Of a stretch of 64,000 nucleotides of DNA, positions 47,105 to 55,814 are shown in pieces. A program made the position numbers and the translations under genes. Under the pieces are notes generated by a model. The model searched no databases. It was given only the letters and a program-made list of their open reading frames with translations, and was not told where the DNA came from. Numbering within the stretch: position 1 is the stretch's first letter; the number at the start of each line of letters is the position of its first letter. Location of the stretch: NCBI GenBank assembly GCA_027531565.1, contig JAPZSB010000007.1, positions 868,001-932,000 of the forward strand. Direction: 5' to 3'. The DNA comes from Beijerinckiaceae bacterium (lineage in GTDB: Bacteria; Pseudomonadota; Alphaproteobacteria; Rhizobiales; Beijerinckiaceae).

Positions 47105-47152
47105 CAAGCCAATGTCGGCTTGAAGTCAGTTTTCGCCCGAACGGGTATTCGG
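47105..47152 (+). ncRNA. NasT-binding (ANTAR-type) leader hairpins
   Basis: CAAGCC (47105-47110) and GGCTTG (47117-47122) form a perfect 6-bp stem with hexaloop AATGTC, having A at loop position 1 and G at position 4, the two bases recognised by ANTAR proteins. A second hairpin, CCGAA (47137-47141) and TTCGG (47148-47152), has hexaloop CGGGTA with G at position 4 but C at position 1. The first hairpin begins at the predicted transcript start. The pair followed by a terminator matches the arrangement of nitrate and ethanolamine ANTAR leaders. Confidence 0.75.
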
Positions 47153-47156
47153 CAAC

Positions 47157-47211
47157 GCCGCCGGTCAGCCCTCCTCACCACGAGGAGATCGCTGCCGGCG
47201 GCTTTTCATTT
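47157..47211 (+). terminator. Leader terminator upstream of nrtA (regulated)
   Basis: GCCGCCGG-T-CAGC (47157-47169) pairs with GCTGCCGGCGGC (47191-47202) over 12 bp with one bulge and is followed by TTTTCATTT. An inner hairpin CTCCTC (47171-47176) and GAGGAG (47182-47187) makes it branched. It ends 33 bases before the nrtA start, where NasT would be expected to allow read-through. Confidence 0.82.
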
Positions 47212-47243
47212 CAACGGCCCCGTGCCGCCAGAGGAGAGCAAGG

Positions 47244-48557
47244 ATGACGTCGAAGGTTCTGACCGCAAAGGACCCCGTGGCCACCCGCCGTGATATCCTG
47301 AAACTGGGCGCCGCCGCCGGCGCGACCGCCGCTGCCGCGCGGCTCGCCTTCCCGGGCGGGGCCTTCGCACAGGGCACCGGACCGGAAGTGAAGGGAACCA
47401 AGCTCGGCTATATCGCCCTGACCGATGCCTCGCCGCTGATCATCGCCAAGGAGAAGGGCTTCTTTGCCAAGCATGGCGTGCCGGACATGGACATTGCCAA
47501 GCAGGCCTCCTGGGGCGCGACGCGTGACAACATGGCCCTTGGCACCAAGGCGAACGGCATCGATGGCGGGCATATCCTGCGGCCGAAAACGCATCTCTAC
47601 TCGACCGGCAAGGTCATGCAGAACAACCAGCCCTTGCCGATGTACACGCTCCTCAACCTCAACGAGGATTGCCAGGCCATCTCGGTCTCGAACGAATTCA
47701 AGGACCTGACAGTCGGGACCGATGCCTCGGCATTGAAGGAGGCCTTCGCGAAGAAGCGCGCCAGCGGCAAGGAAGTGAAGGTCGCCATGACCTTCCCCGG
47801 CGGCACGCATGACCTCTGGATCCGCTACTGGCTGGCCGCCGCCGGCATCGACCCGGACAAGGATGTCTCGACCATCGTCGTGCCGCCGCCGCAGATGGTG
47901 GCGAACATGAAGGTTGGCAACATGGACGCCTTCTGCGTCGGCGAGCCGTGGAACGAACAGCTCGTCAACCAGAATATCGGCTTCACCGCCTGCACGACCG
48001 GCGAGGTCTGGTTCAAGCATCCGGAGAAGATCCTCGGCATGCGCGCCGACTGGGTGGATGCGAACCCGAAGGCCACGCAGGCCATCCTGATGGCCGTTAT
48101 GGAAGCGCAGGCCTGGTGCGAGAAGATGGAGAACAAGCAGGAAATGGCCGAGATTGTCGGCCGTCGGCAATGGTTCAACGTGCCCGTGCCGGACATTATC
48201 GGCCGCATCAAGGGCGACATCAATTACGGCCGCGGCAAGGTGGCCAATGGCACGAACCTGCTGATGAAGTTCTGGGGCAAGTCGGGCGAGGTTTCCTATC
48301 CGTGGAAGAGCCTCGACACCTGGTTCATCGCCGAGAATATCCGCTGGGGCAAGTTCGAACCGACCCTCGACATCAAGGCGCTGGTCGACAAGACCAACCG
48401 CTCGGACCTCTGGATCGAGGCAGCCAAGGGCCTCGGGCTGACCGGCTATCCGACCGGCGACAGCCGCGGCGTCGAGAAGTTCTTCGACGGCAAGACCTTC
48501 GATCCGGCCGATCCGATGGGCTACCTCAAGTCCCTCTCCGTCAAGCGCATCGCCTGA
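47244..48557 (+). CDS. nrtA: Nitrate-binding periplasmic protein, Tat-exported
   Basis: 437 residues, CmpA/NrtA family. The twin-arginine signal is TRRDILKLG (Arg15-Arg16) followed by an Ala-rich hydrophobic stretch and a likely cleavage near AFAQG (residue 43). Ligand-domain blocks GYIALTDASPLIIAKEKGFF, TFPGGTHDLWIRYWLAAAG and FCVGEPWNEQLV match nitrate/nitrite/bicarbonate binders; the locus argues for nitrate. First gene after the regulated leader. AGGAGAG precedes the ATG. Confidence 0.95.
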   Translation: MTSKVLTAKDPVATRRDILKLGAAAGATAAAARLAFPGGAFAQGTGPEVKGTKLGYIALTDASPLIIAKEKGFFAKHGVPDMDIAKQASWGATRDNMALGTKANGIDGGHILRPKTHLYSTGKVMQNNQPLPMYTLLNLNEDCQAISVSNEFKDLTVGTDASALKEAFAKKRASGKEVKVAMTFPGGTHDLWIRYWLAAAGIDPDKDVSTIVVPPPQMVANMKVGNMDAFCVGEPWNEQLVNQNIGFTACTTGEVWFKHPEKILGMRADWVDANPKATQAILMAVMEAQAWCEKMENKQEMAEIVGRRQWFNVPVPDIIGRIKGDINYGRGKVANGTNLLMKFWGKSGEVSYPWKSLDTWFIAENIRWGKFEPTLDIKALVDKTNRSDLWIEAAKGLGLTGYPTGDSRGVEKFFDGKTFDPADPMGYLKSLSVKRIA

Positions 48558-48565
48558 TCAAAGCG

Positions 48566-48583
48566 GGCCGCCTGCCGGCGGCC
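48566..48583 (+). other. Intercistronic stem-loop between nrtA and nrtB
   Basis: GGCCGCC (48566-48572) and GGCGGCC (48577-48583) form a perfect 7-bp stem with a TGCC loop. No T-tract follows. It could protect the 3' end of the nrtA message, which must be made in excess over the membrane parts. Confidence 0.5.
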
Positions 48584-48608
48584 TCTCCCCCCATTCCTGG
48601 AGATCGCC

Positions 48609-49520
48609 ATGGCCGTCCCCGTGCAGAAGACCGACAACGTGACATCCCTGCCCAGCCCGAAGGCAAATGCCAAACCCGCGGAGGTTGTTGCCCTCCCCGC
48701 CCGCAAGAGCGAGGGCCGGAGCAAGCGGATCGTGGCCCGCCTTAAGGACATCGCCGCGAACACGGTGCCGCCGCTGCTGGTGGTCGGCCTGATCCTCGTG
48801 GTCTGGCAGATCGGCTTCGCCCGCCCGGGCGCAAGCCTGCCGGCGCCGAGCGTGATCTGGGCCGAGGCGAAGGACCTCATCCTCGACCCGTTCTTCGTGA
48901 TGGGTCCGCAGGATATCGGCCTCGGGCTCCGCGTCCTGACCTCGCTCGAGCGCGTGGCAGTCGGTTTCGGCCTCGCCGCCGTGGTCGGCGTGCTGCTGGG
49001 GGCGCTGGTCGGACAGTCGGTCTGGGCGACGCGTGGTCTCGACCCGATCTTCCAGGTGCTGCGGACCGTGCCGCCGCTCGCCTGGCTGCCGATCAGCCTC
49101 GCGGCCTTCCGCGATGCCAATCCGAGCGCGATCTTCGTGATCTTCATCACCGCGATCTGGCCGATCATCATCAACACGGCCGTCGGGATCCGCAACATCC
49201 CGCAGGATTACCGCAACGTGGCCGAGGTGCTGCGGCTCAACACGTTCGAGTTCTTCTTCAAGATCATGGTGCCTTCGGCTGCGCCCTACATCTTCACCGG
49301 CCTCCGGATCGGCATTGGCCTGTCCTGGCTGGCCATCGTCGCGGCGGAAATGCTGACCGGCGGGGTCGGTATCGGCTTCTTCATCTGGGATGCGTGGAAC
49401 TCGTCCAAGCTGTCCGACATCATCGTCGCGCTTCTCTATATCGGCGTCGTCGGATTCGCCCTGGACCGTCTGGTCGCGGCAATCGGCAGCCTCGTCACCC
49501 GCGGCACCGCGGCCAGCTGA
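48609..49520 (+). CDS. nrtB: Nitrate ABC transporter permease
   Basis: 303 residues with a cytoplasmic N-terminal extension of about 50 residues and six hydrophobic segments. The EAA loop that docks the ATPase is around [20 protein letters not shown] (about 200-218). Sits between nrtA and the ATPase gene. GGAG precedes the ATG. Confidence 0.94.
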   Translation: MAVPVQKTDNVTSLPSPKANAKPAEVVALPARKSEGRSKRIVARLKDIAANTVPPLLVVGLILVVWQIGFARPGASLPAPSVIWAEAKDLILDPFFVMGPQDIGLGLRVLTSLERVAVGFGLAAVVGVLLGALVGQSVWATRGLDPIFQVLRTVPPLAWLPISLAAFRDANPSAIFVIFITAIWPIIINTAVGIRNIPQDYRNVAEVLRLNTFEFFFKIMVPSAAPYIFTGLRIGIGLSWLAIVAAEMLTGGVGIGFFIWDAWNSSKLSDIIVALLYIGVVGFALDRLVAAIGSLVTRGTAAS

Positions 49521-49534
49521 GAAGGAGAATTCCC

Positions 49535-50329
49535 ATGCACGCCTATCTCAAGCTCGACCATATCGACAAGAGCTTCATCCGGGCCGGCCAGACCACCGAG
49601 GTCCTGAAGGATATCAGCCTGACGATCGACCAGGGCGAATATGTCTCGATCATCGGGCATTCCGGCTGCGGGAAATCGACCCTGCTCAACCTGATTGCCG
49701 GGCTGACGCAGGTGACCGCGGGCGCCGTGCTGCTGGAGAACCGCGAGGTCAATGCGCCCGGGCCGGAACGGGCGGTGGTGTTCCAGAACCATTCGCTGCT
49801 GCCCTGGCTGACCGTGTACGAGAATGTGAAACTCGCGGTCGACAAGGTGTTTTCCGGCAGGAAGAGCCGGGCCGAGCGGCATGACTGGATCATGGCCAAT
49901 CTCGATCTCGTGCAGATGGGCCATGCGAAGGACAAGCGCCCGTCCGAGATTTCCGGGGGCATGAAGCAGCGTGTCGGCATTGCCCGGGCGCTCGCGATGG
50001 AACCCAAGATCCTGCTGCTGGACGAGCCGTTCGGCGCGCTGGACGCGCTGACCCGCGCCCATCTGCAGGACAGCGTGATGGATATCCATGCCCGGCTGAA
50101 GAACACGATGATCATGATCACCCATGATGTCGACGAGGCCGTCCTGCTCTCGGACCGGATCGTCATGATGACGAACGGCCCGGCCGCGCGGATCGGCGAG
50201 GTGCTGGCCGTGGACCTGCCGCGGCCGCGCAAGCGGCTCGATCTGGTCTCGGACAGCCGCTACATCGCGGCGCGCGAGGCGGTCCTGCGGTTCCTGTACG
50301 AGCGCCACCGGCTCGTCGAAGCGGCCTGA
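49535..50329 (+). CDS. nrtC: Nitrate ABC transporter ATP-binding protein
   Basis: 264 residues. Walker [12 protein letters not shown] near residue 45, Q-loop [14 protein letters not shown] near 87, signature [16 protein letters not shown] near 140 and Walker [16 protein letters not shown] near 163 are complete. It lacks the C-terminal NrtA-like domain found in cyanobacterial NrtC, so it is closer to NrtD/NasD in length. GAAGGAG is well placed before ATG 49535. Confidence 0.93.
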   Translation: MHAYLKLDHIDKSFIRAGQTTEVLKDISLTIDQGEYVSIIGHSGCGKSTLLNLIAGLTQVTAGAVLLENREVNAPGPERAVVFQNHSLLPWLTVYENVKLAVDKVFSGRKSRAERHDWIMANLDLVQMGHAKDKRPSEISGGMKQRVGIARALAMEPKILLLDEPFGALDALTRAHLQDSVMDIHARLKNTMIMITHDVDEAVLLSDRIVMMTNGPAARIGEVLAVDLPRPRKRLDLVSDSRYIAAREAVLRFLYERHRLVEAA

Positions 50330-50339
50330 GGAGCGGATC

Positions 50340-52793
50340 ATGGCCAAGCAGAGACTTGTCGTCATCGGCAACGGCATGGCGCCGGGACGGGCGCTGGAAA
50401 AGCTCTTCGAGCTGGCGCCGGATGCCTATGAGGTGACGATCTTCAACGCGGAATCCCGCGTGAACTATGACCGGATCATGCTCTCGCCGGTCCTCTCGGG
50501 CGAGAAGACCTTCGACCAGATCGTGATCCATGGCGATGGCTGGTACATCGAGAAGGGCATCACGCTTTACAAAGGACACAAGGTTACCGAAATAAACCGT
50601 GATGCCCGGACGGTCACCTCGGAGCATGGCGAGACGGCGGGCTTTGACAAGCTCATCATCGCCACCGGGTCGAATCCGGTCATCATCCCGGTGCCGGGGC
50701 ACCAGCTTCCGGGCGTACTGACCTACCGCGACCTCGACGATGTCCATGCCATGATGCTCGCCGCGAAATCGCGCGGGAAGGCCGTGGTGATCGGCGGCGG
50801 GCTGCTCGGCCTCGAAGCGGCAGCCGGCCTGCAGGCGCAGGGGATGGAGGTCGTCGTGCTCCATCTCATGCCGACGCTGATGGAGCGCCAGCTCGACCCT
50901 GCCGCCGGCTACCTGCTGCAGAAGGCGGTCGAAGCGCGCGGGATCAAGGTCCATTGCAAGGCGAATACCCATGAAATCATGGGCACGGACCGGGTGACCG
51001 GCGTCCGCCTTGATGACGGCACGATCTATCCGGCCGATCTCGTCGTGATGGCGGTGGGCATCCGGCCGAATGCCGCGCTTGCCAGGGCGGCCGGCCTCGA
51101 GGTCAACCGGGGCATCGTCGTCAGCCCCGACATGCGCAGTTCCGATCCCGACATTTTCGCCCTCGGCGAATGCGTGGAGGCCTCGGGGCAGGTCTTCGGA
51201 CTGGTCGCGCCGCTCTATGACATGGCCGGCGTGGTGGCCCGCCAGCTGACAGGCGATGCCACGGCGGCGTTCAGCCCGCAGGCGACGGCGACCAAGCTCA
51301 AGGTCACGGGGATCGACCTCTATTCCGCCGGGGATTTCGGCGATGCGAAGGACCGCGAGGAGATCGTCCTGCGCGATCCCACGCGCGGCGTCTACAAGCG
51401 CCTTGTCCTGAAGGACAACATCCTCATCGGCGCGGTGCTCTACGGCGATACCGGCGACGGGCCGTGGTTCTTCGACATGATCAAGCGCGGGACCGACATC
51501 TCGGAGATGCGCGAAACGCTGATCTTCGGCCAGGGCTATCAGGGAGGCGCCCTCGCGGACCCTATGGCAGCCGTTGCAGCCTTGCCGGATGAGGCGGAAA
51601 TCTGTGGCTGCAACGGCGTCTGCAAGGGCAAGATCACCACGAAAATCGCCGAACTGGGCCTGACGACCCTCGACGAGGTGCGTGCCCATACCAAGGCCTC
51701 GGCCTCCTGCGGCTCCTGCACGGGCCTCGTCGAGCAGGTGATCAAGCTCAGCCTCGGCGACAGCTACAATCCGGCCGCCGTCCAGCCGATGTGCGGCTGC
51801 ACCGATCTCGGCCATGACGATGTCCGCCGGCTGATCAAGGCGAAGGAGCTGAAATCCATTCCCGCGATCATGCAGGAACTGGGCTGGAAGACCTCCTGCG
51901 GCTGCGCGAAATGCCGTCCGGCGCTGAATTACTACCTGATCTGCGACTGGCCCGGCGAATATGCGGATGACAGCCAGTCGCGCTACATCAACGAGCGGGT
52001 GCACGCGAACATCCAGAAGGACGGCACCTATTCCGTCGTACCGCGCATGTGGGGCGGGCTGACCAGCGCGAAGGAACTCCGCGCCATTGCCGATGTGGTC
52101 GACAAGTTCGCCATCCCCACGGTGAAGGTCACCGGCGGGCAGCGGATCGACCTGCTCGGCGTGAGGAAAGAGGATCTTCCCGCCGTGTGGTCGGATCTCA
52201 ACCAGGCCGGGATGATCTCCGGCGCGGCCTATGCCAAGGGCCTGCGCACGGTGAAGACCTGCGTCGGCACGGATTGGTGCCGGTTCGGGACCCAGGATTC
52301 CACGGGCCTCGGCGTGAAGATCGAGAAGTTCATGTGGGGCTCCTGGACGCCGGCCAAGCTGAAAATGGCGGTATCCGGCTGCCCGCGGAACTGTGCCGAG
52401 GCGACGTGCAAGGATATCGGCGTGATCTGCGTCGATTCCGGCTACGAGATCCATTTCGCCGGCGCGGCCGGGCTCGACATTCACGGCACGCAGGTTCTCG
52501 GCCATGCGAAAACCGAGGACGAGACGATCGAGATCATCGCGGCGCTGACGCAGCTCTACCGCGAGCAGGGCCGCTATCTCGAGCGGATCTACAAATGGGC
52601 GAAACGGGTCGGGACCGAGTCGATCAGGCAGGCGATCATCGAGGATCCGGCCCGGCGGCGCGTGCTGTTCGACCGGTTCGTCTTCAGCCAGCGTTTCGCG
52701 CAGATCGACCCGTGGGCGGAGCGCGTGGCGGGCAAGGATGCGCATGAATTCGCGCCGATCGGCACGCTCAGCCTGCCGCAGGCGGCGGAATAG
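50340..52793 (+). CDS. nirB: NAD(P)H-dependent nitrite reductase large subunit
   Basis: 817 residues reducing nitrite to ammonium. In order: FAD/NAD(P)H pyridine-nucleotide oxidoreductase domain (1-320, VVIGNGMAPGRALE and VVIGGGLLGLEAA), two BFD-type [2Fe-2S] modules (CGCNGVC near 422 to CGSC, and CGCAKC near 520) and the sulfite/nitrite reductase half with siroheme-[4Fe-4S] cysteines 641, 647, 681 and 685 in TCVGTDWC and SGCPRNC. It needs siroheme from the CysG encoded downstream. The ATG follows the ATPase gene by ten bases. Confidence 0.96.
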   Translation: MAKQRLVVIGNGMAPGRALEKLFELAPDAYEVTIFNAESRVNYDRIMLSPVLSGEKTFDQIVIHGDGWYIEKGITLYKGHKVTEINRDARTVTSEHGETAGFDKLIIATGSNPVIIPVPGHQLPGVLTYRDLDDVHAMMLAAKSRGKAVVIGGGLLGLEAAAGLQAQGMEVVVLHLMPTLMERQLDPAAGYLLQKAVEARGIKVHCKANTHEIMGTDRVTGVRLDDGTIYPADLVVMAVGIRPNAALARAAGLEVNRGIVVSPDMRSSDPDIFALGECVEASGQVFGLVAPLYDMAGVVARQLTGDATAAFSPQATATKLKVTGIDLYSAGDFGDAKDREEIVLRDPTRGVYKRLVLKDNILIGAVLYGDTGDGPWFFDMIKRGTDISEMRETLIFGQGYQGGALADPMAAVAALPDEAEICGCNGVCKGKITTKIAELGLTTLDEVRAHTKASASCGSCTGLVEQVIKLSLGDSYNPAAVQPMCGCTDLGHDDVRRLIKAKELKSIPAIMQELGWKTSCGCAKCRPALNYYLICDWPGEYADDSQSRYINERVHANIQKDGTYSVVPRMWGGLTSAKELRAIADVVDKFAIPTVKVTGGQRIDLLGVRKEDLPAVWSDLNQAGMISGAAYAKGLRTVKTCVGTDWCRFGTQDSTGLGVKIEKFMWGSWTPAKLKMAVSGCPRNCAEATCKDIGVICVDSGYEIHFAGAAGLDIHGTQVLGHAKTEDETIEIIAALTQLYREQGRYLERIYKWAKRVGTESIRQAIIEDPARRRVLFDRFVFSQRFAQIDPWAERVAGKDAHEFAPIGTLSLPQAAE

Positions 52794-52801
52794 GAGGGGC
52801 C

Positions 52802-53155
52802 ATGAACGCGATGACAGCAGATTGGATCGATGTAGGCGCGGCGGAGGACATTCCCCTGCGCGGTGCCCGCGTCGTCCGGAGCGTGGCGGGCGATCTCGCG
52901 GTCTTCCGCGCCGCCGATGGCTCGGTCTTCGCCCTGCGCGACCGCTGCCCGCACAAGGGCGGGCCGCTCAGCCAGGGCATCGTGCATGGCCATGGCGTGA
53001 CCTGCCCGCTGCATAACTGGGTGATCAGCCTCGAAACCGGCGAGGCACAGGGCGCCGACCACGGCTGTACGCCGAAAATCCCGGTGCAGATCGCCGATGG
53101 CCGGGTCCTGCTCGATGCACGGGCCATTGCCCGGCTCGCGGTGTCGCATGGCTGA
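52802..53155 (+). CDS. nirD: Nitrite reductase small subunit (Rieske-like)
   Basis: 117 residues. The Rieske [2Fe-2S] ligands are intact in RDRCPHKGGPLSQG (Cys-X-His) and CPLHNWVI (Cys-X2-His), unlike many NirD proteins that have lost them. It pairs with NirB. GGAGGGG precedes the ATG, and the stop overlaps the nasA start region by eight bases. Confidence 0.94.
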   Translation: MNAMTADWIDVGAAEDIPLRGARVVRSVAGDLAVFRAADGSVFALRDRCPHKGGPLSQGIVHGHGVTCPLHNWVISLETGEAQGADHGCTPKIPVQIADGRVLLDARAIARLAVSHG

Positions 53156-55814
53156 TGCAGGGGCGGGCCCGAACACGCGCACGACCTGCCCCTATTGCGG
53201 GGTCGGCTGCGGGGTTCTGGCCACGCCGCTTGCGGATGGCAGCGTGGCGATTGCCGGCGATCCGGACCATCCGGCCAATCGCGGCAAGCTCTGCTCGAAG
53301 GGCACCGCCCTCGGCGCGACGCTGGGCATGGAGGGGCGGCTCACGCATCCCTCGATCCACGGTCAGCGGGCCAGCTGGGACGTCGCGCTCGACCTCGTTG
53401 CAACCCGGTTTTCCGAGACGATCGCCGAACACGGCCCGGATTCGGTGGCGCTCTACGTATCCGGGCAATTGCTGACCGAGGATTACTACGTCGCCAACAA
53501 GCTGATGAAGGGCTTCATCGGGACGGCGAATATTGACACCAATTCCCGGCTCTGCATGGCCTCGTCTGTCGCCGCCCATCGCCGGGCCTTCGGCAGCGAC
53601 ACGGTGCCGGCGCTGTATGACGATCTCGACGAGGCCGATCTTGTCGTGCTGGTCGGATCGAACTTTGCCTGGTGCCATCCGGTCCTGTTCCAGCGGCTGC
53701 TGGCCGCGCGCGAGCGTCGGGGGACGCAGATCATCGTCATCGATCCGCGGCGGACCATGACCGCCGAGGCGGCGGACCTGCATCTCGCGCTCGAGCCGGA
53801 CAGCGATGCCGCCCTGTTCCTCGGGCTGCTCCGGCATCTCGAAGCGGAGGGGCTGGCCGATGCGGCCTATCTCGATGCGCATGTCGCCGGGGCGGAAGCG
53901 GCGCTTGCCGAGGCGCGGGCCCTGCCGGTTGCCCGTCTTGCCAGCCTGACCGGGCTTCCTGAAGAGCAAATCCGCGCGTTCTACGAGGCCTTTGCCCGGA
54001 CACCGCGCACGCTGACGATCTTCAGCCAGGGCGTGAACCAGTCGGTCCGGGGAACCGACAAGGCCAATGCCATCATCAATTGCCATCTCTATACGGGCCG
54101 GATCGGCAAGCCGGGCGCCTCGCCCTTCTCGATCACCGGCCAGCCCAATGCGATGGGCGGGCGCGAGGTCGGCGGCCTGGCCACCATGCTGGCCGCCCAC
54201 ATGAATATCGAGGACGAGGCCGCGCGGGGCCGGGTGCAGCGCTTCTGGCAGGCTCCGACCATGGCCACGAAGCCCGGGCTCAAGGCCGTCGATCTGTTCG
54301 ATGCCGTGCTGGACGGCCGGATCAAGGCGCTCTGGATCATGGCGACCAACCCGGCGGATTCGCTGCCGGAAGCGGGGCGCATCGATGCGGCGCTTGCGGC
54401 CTGCCCCTTCGTTGTGGTCTCCGACATCCTGACCGAGACCGACACGACCCGCCATACCCATGTGCTGCTGCCGGCGCTCGGCTGGGGCGAGAAGGATGGC
54501 ACGGTCACCAATTCCGAGCGGCGGATCTCGCGCCAGCGCGGCTTCCTGCCGCCCCCGGGCGAGGCCCGCGCCGATTGGTGGGCGCTCGCCGAAGTGGCGA
54601 AGCGGATGGGTTTTGCCGGGTTCGACTATCCGGATGCCGCCGCGATCTTCCGCGAGCATGCTGCTCTCTCCGCTTTCGAGAATGGCGGTGCGCGCGATTT
54701 CGACATCGGGGGCATGGCGGACATCGATACGAGGGCTTTCGACGCGATGACGCCGTTCCTCTGGCCGAAGCCGGCGAGCGGCCCGGAAGGCGGGCGTTTC
54801 TTTGCAGAAGGCGGGTTCTACACACCCGACCGGAAGGCTCGGATGGTCGCCGTTGCCCTGCCGCCGGAAGCCAAGCCGAGGGATGCTGAACACACGCTCT
54901 GGCTCAATACCGGCCGCATCCGCGACCAATGGCACACGATGACGCGGACCGGCCGCGCCCCGGCCCTGCTCGGCCAGTTCGGCGAGCCTTTCGCCGAGAT
55001 TCACCCGGATGACGCTGCCGCGGCAGGGCTCGCACCGGCCGATCTCGTCCGGGTGCGCTCGCATCACGGGGAAGCCGTTGTCCGGGCGATGGTGACACCG
55101 CGCCAGCGGCGGGGCTCGATCTTCGTGCCGATCCACTGGACCGATCGCTTCGCCAGCGAGGCGCGAATTGACCGGCTGGTCGACCGGATGACCGATCCGG
55201 TTTCCGGCCAGCCCGGCCTCAAGCGCACGCCGGCCCGGATCGAGCGCTATGCTGCCCGGTGGTTCGGCTTTGCGGTGACGGCGCGCCGGCCGGAGCCGCC
55301 GCCGGGCACTTACTGGGCGATCGCACCGGTCGAGGGCGGCTGGCGCATCGAGATGGCGGGAGAAACGCCGCTCGCCGACCTCCAGCCGATGGCCGAGCGC
55401 CTGTTCGGCCTGACGGAGGATGCGGCGGAATGGGTGGCCCTGCACGACCGCGAGGCTGGCCGCGCACGGCTCGCGGCCTTCCGGGGCGACCGCCTCGCTG
55501 GTGCGCTGTTCCTCGGGCCCGAACCTGTCGGCCTGTCGCGCTCGTTCCTTTCGGATGCGCTTGCCGGGCCGCAGCCGGCCGGACAGCGCTTCCGCATCCT
55601 GGCCGGGCGGGGCGGGGCGGACATGCCGGATCGCGGCGCCATCGTCTGCGCCTGTTTCCAGATCGGCGTGAACCAGATCCTCACGGCGATCCGCGAGGGC
55701 AAGGCTTCGGTGGAGGCCATCGGCGATGCGCTGAAGGCCGGCACCAATTGCGGCTCCTGCCGCCATGACATCCGGAGGATGCTCGATGACAATCGCCTCG
55801 AGAAAGCCGGCTGA
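53148..55814 (+). CDS. nasA: Assimilatory nitrate reductase catalytic subunit
   Basis: 888-residue cytoplasmic molybdopterin enzyme reducing nitrate to nitrite. N-terminal [4Fe-4S] ligands are Cys14, Cys17 and Cys21 (TCPYCGVGC) plus the Cys in GKLCSKG near 50. The molybdenum Cys is in NSRLCMASSV near 138. The C-terminus adds a BFD-like [2Fe-2S] module (CACFQIGVNQI and GTNCGSCRHDI, about 830-880), as in the single-polypeptide NasA that takes electrons directly. No Tat signal, fitting assimilation. Overlaps nirD by eight and cysG by 29 bases. Confidence 0.95.
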   Translation: MADAGAGPNTRTTCPYCGVGCGVLATPLADGSVAIAGDPDHPANRGKLCSKGTALGATLGMEGRLTHPSIHGQRASWDVALDLVATRFSETIAEHGPDSVALYVSGQLLTEDYYVANKLMKGFIGTANIDTNSRLCMASSVAAHRRAFGSDTVPALYDDLDEADLVVLVGSNFAWCHPVLFQRLLAARERRGTQIIVIDPRRTMTAEAADLHLALEPDSDAALFLGLLRHLEAEGLADAAYLDAHVAGAEAALAEARALPVARLASLTGLPEEQIRAFYEAFARTPRTLTIFSQGVNQSVRGTDKANAIINCHLYTGRIGKPGASPFSITGQPNAMGGREVGGLATMLAAHMNIEDEAARGRVQRFWQAPTMATKPGLKAVDLFDAVLDGRIKALWIMATNPADSLPEAGRIDAALAACPFVVVSDILTETDTTRHTHVLLPALGWGEKDGTVTNSERRISRQRGFLPPPGEARADWWALAEVAKRMGFAGFDYPDAAAIFREHAALSAFENGGARDFDIGGMADIDTRAFDAMTPFLWPKPASGPEGGRFFAEGGFYTPDRKARMVAVALPPEAKPRDAEHTLWLNTGRIRDQWHTMTRTGRAPALLGQFGEPFAEIHPDDAAAAGLAPADLVRVRSHHGEAVVRAMVTPRQRRGSIFVPIHWTDRFASEARIDRLVDRMTDPVSGQPGLKRTPARIERYAARWFGFAVTARRPEPPPGTYWAIAPVEGGWRIEMAGETPLADLQPMAERLFGLTEDAAEWVALHDREAGRARLAAFRGDRLAGALFLGPEPVGLSRSFLSDALAGPQPAGQRFRILAGRGGADMPDRGAIVCACFQIGVNQILTAIREGKASVEAIGDALKAGTNCGSCRHDIRRMLDDNRLEKAG

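Noticed and set aside
47133-47150. Alternative folding of the second leader hairpin to give an A1/G4 loop (AACGGG or ACGGGT)
   Set aside because: The flanking bases then fail to pair; only the CGGGTA loop has a real stem.
50163-52745. An 860-codon open frame antisense to nirB
   Set aside because: Shadow frame; nirB has all cofactor motifs on the plus strand.
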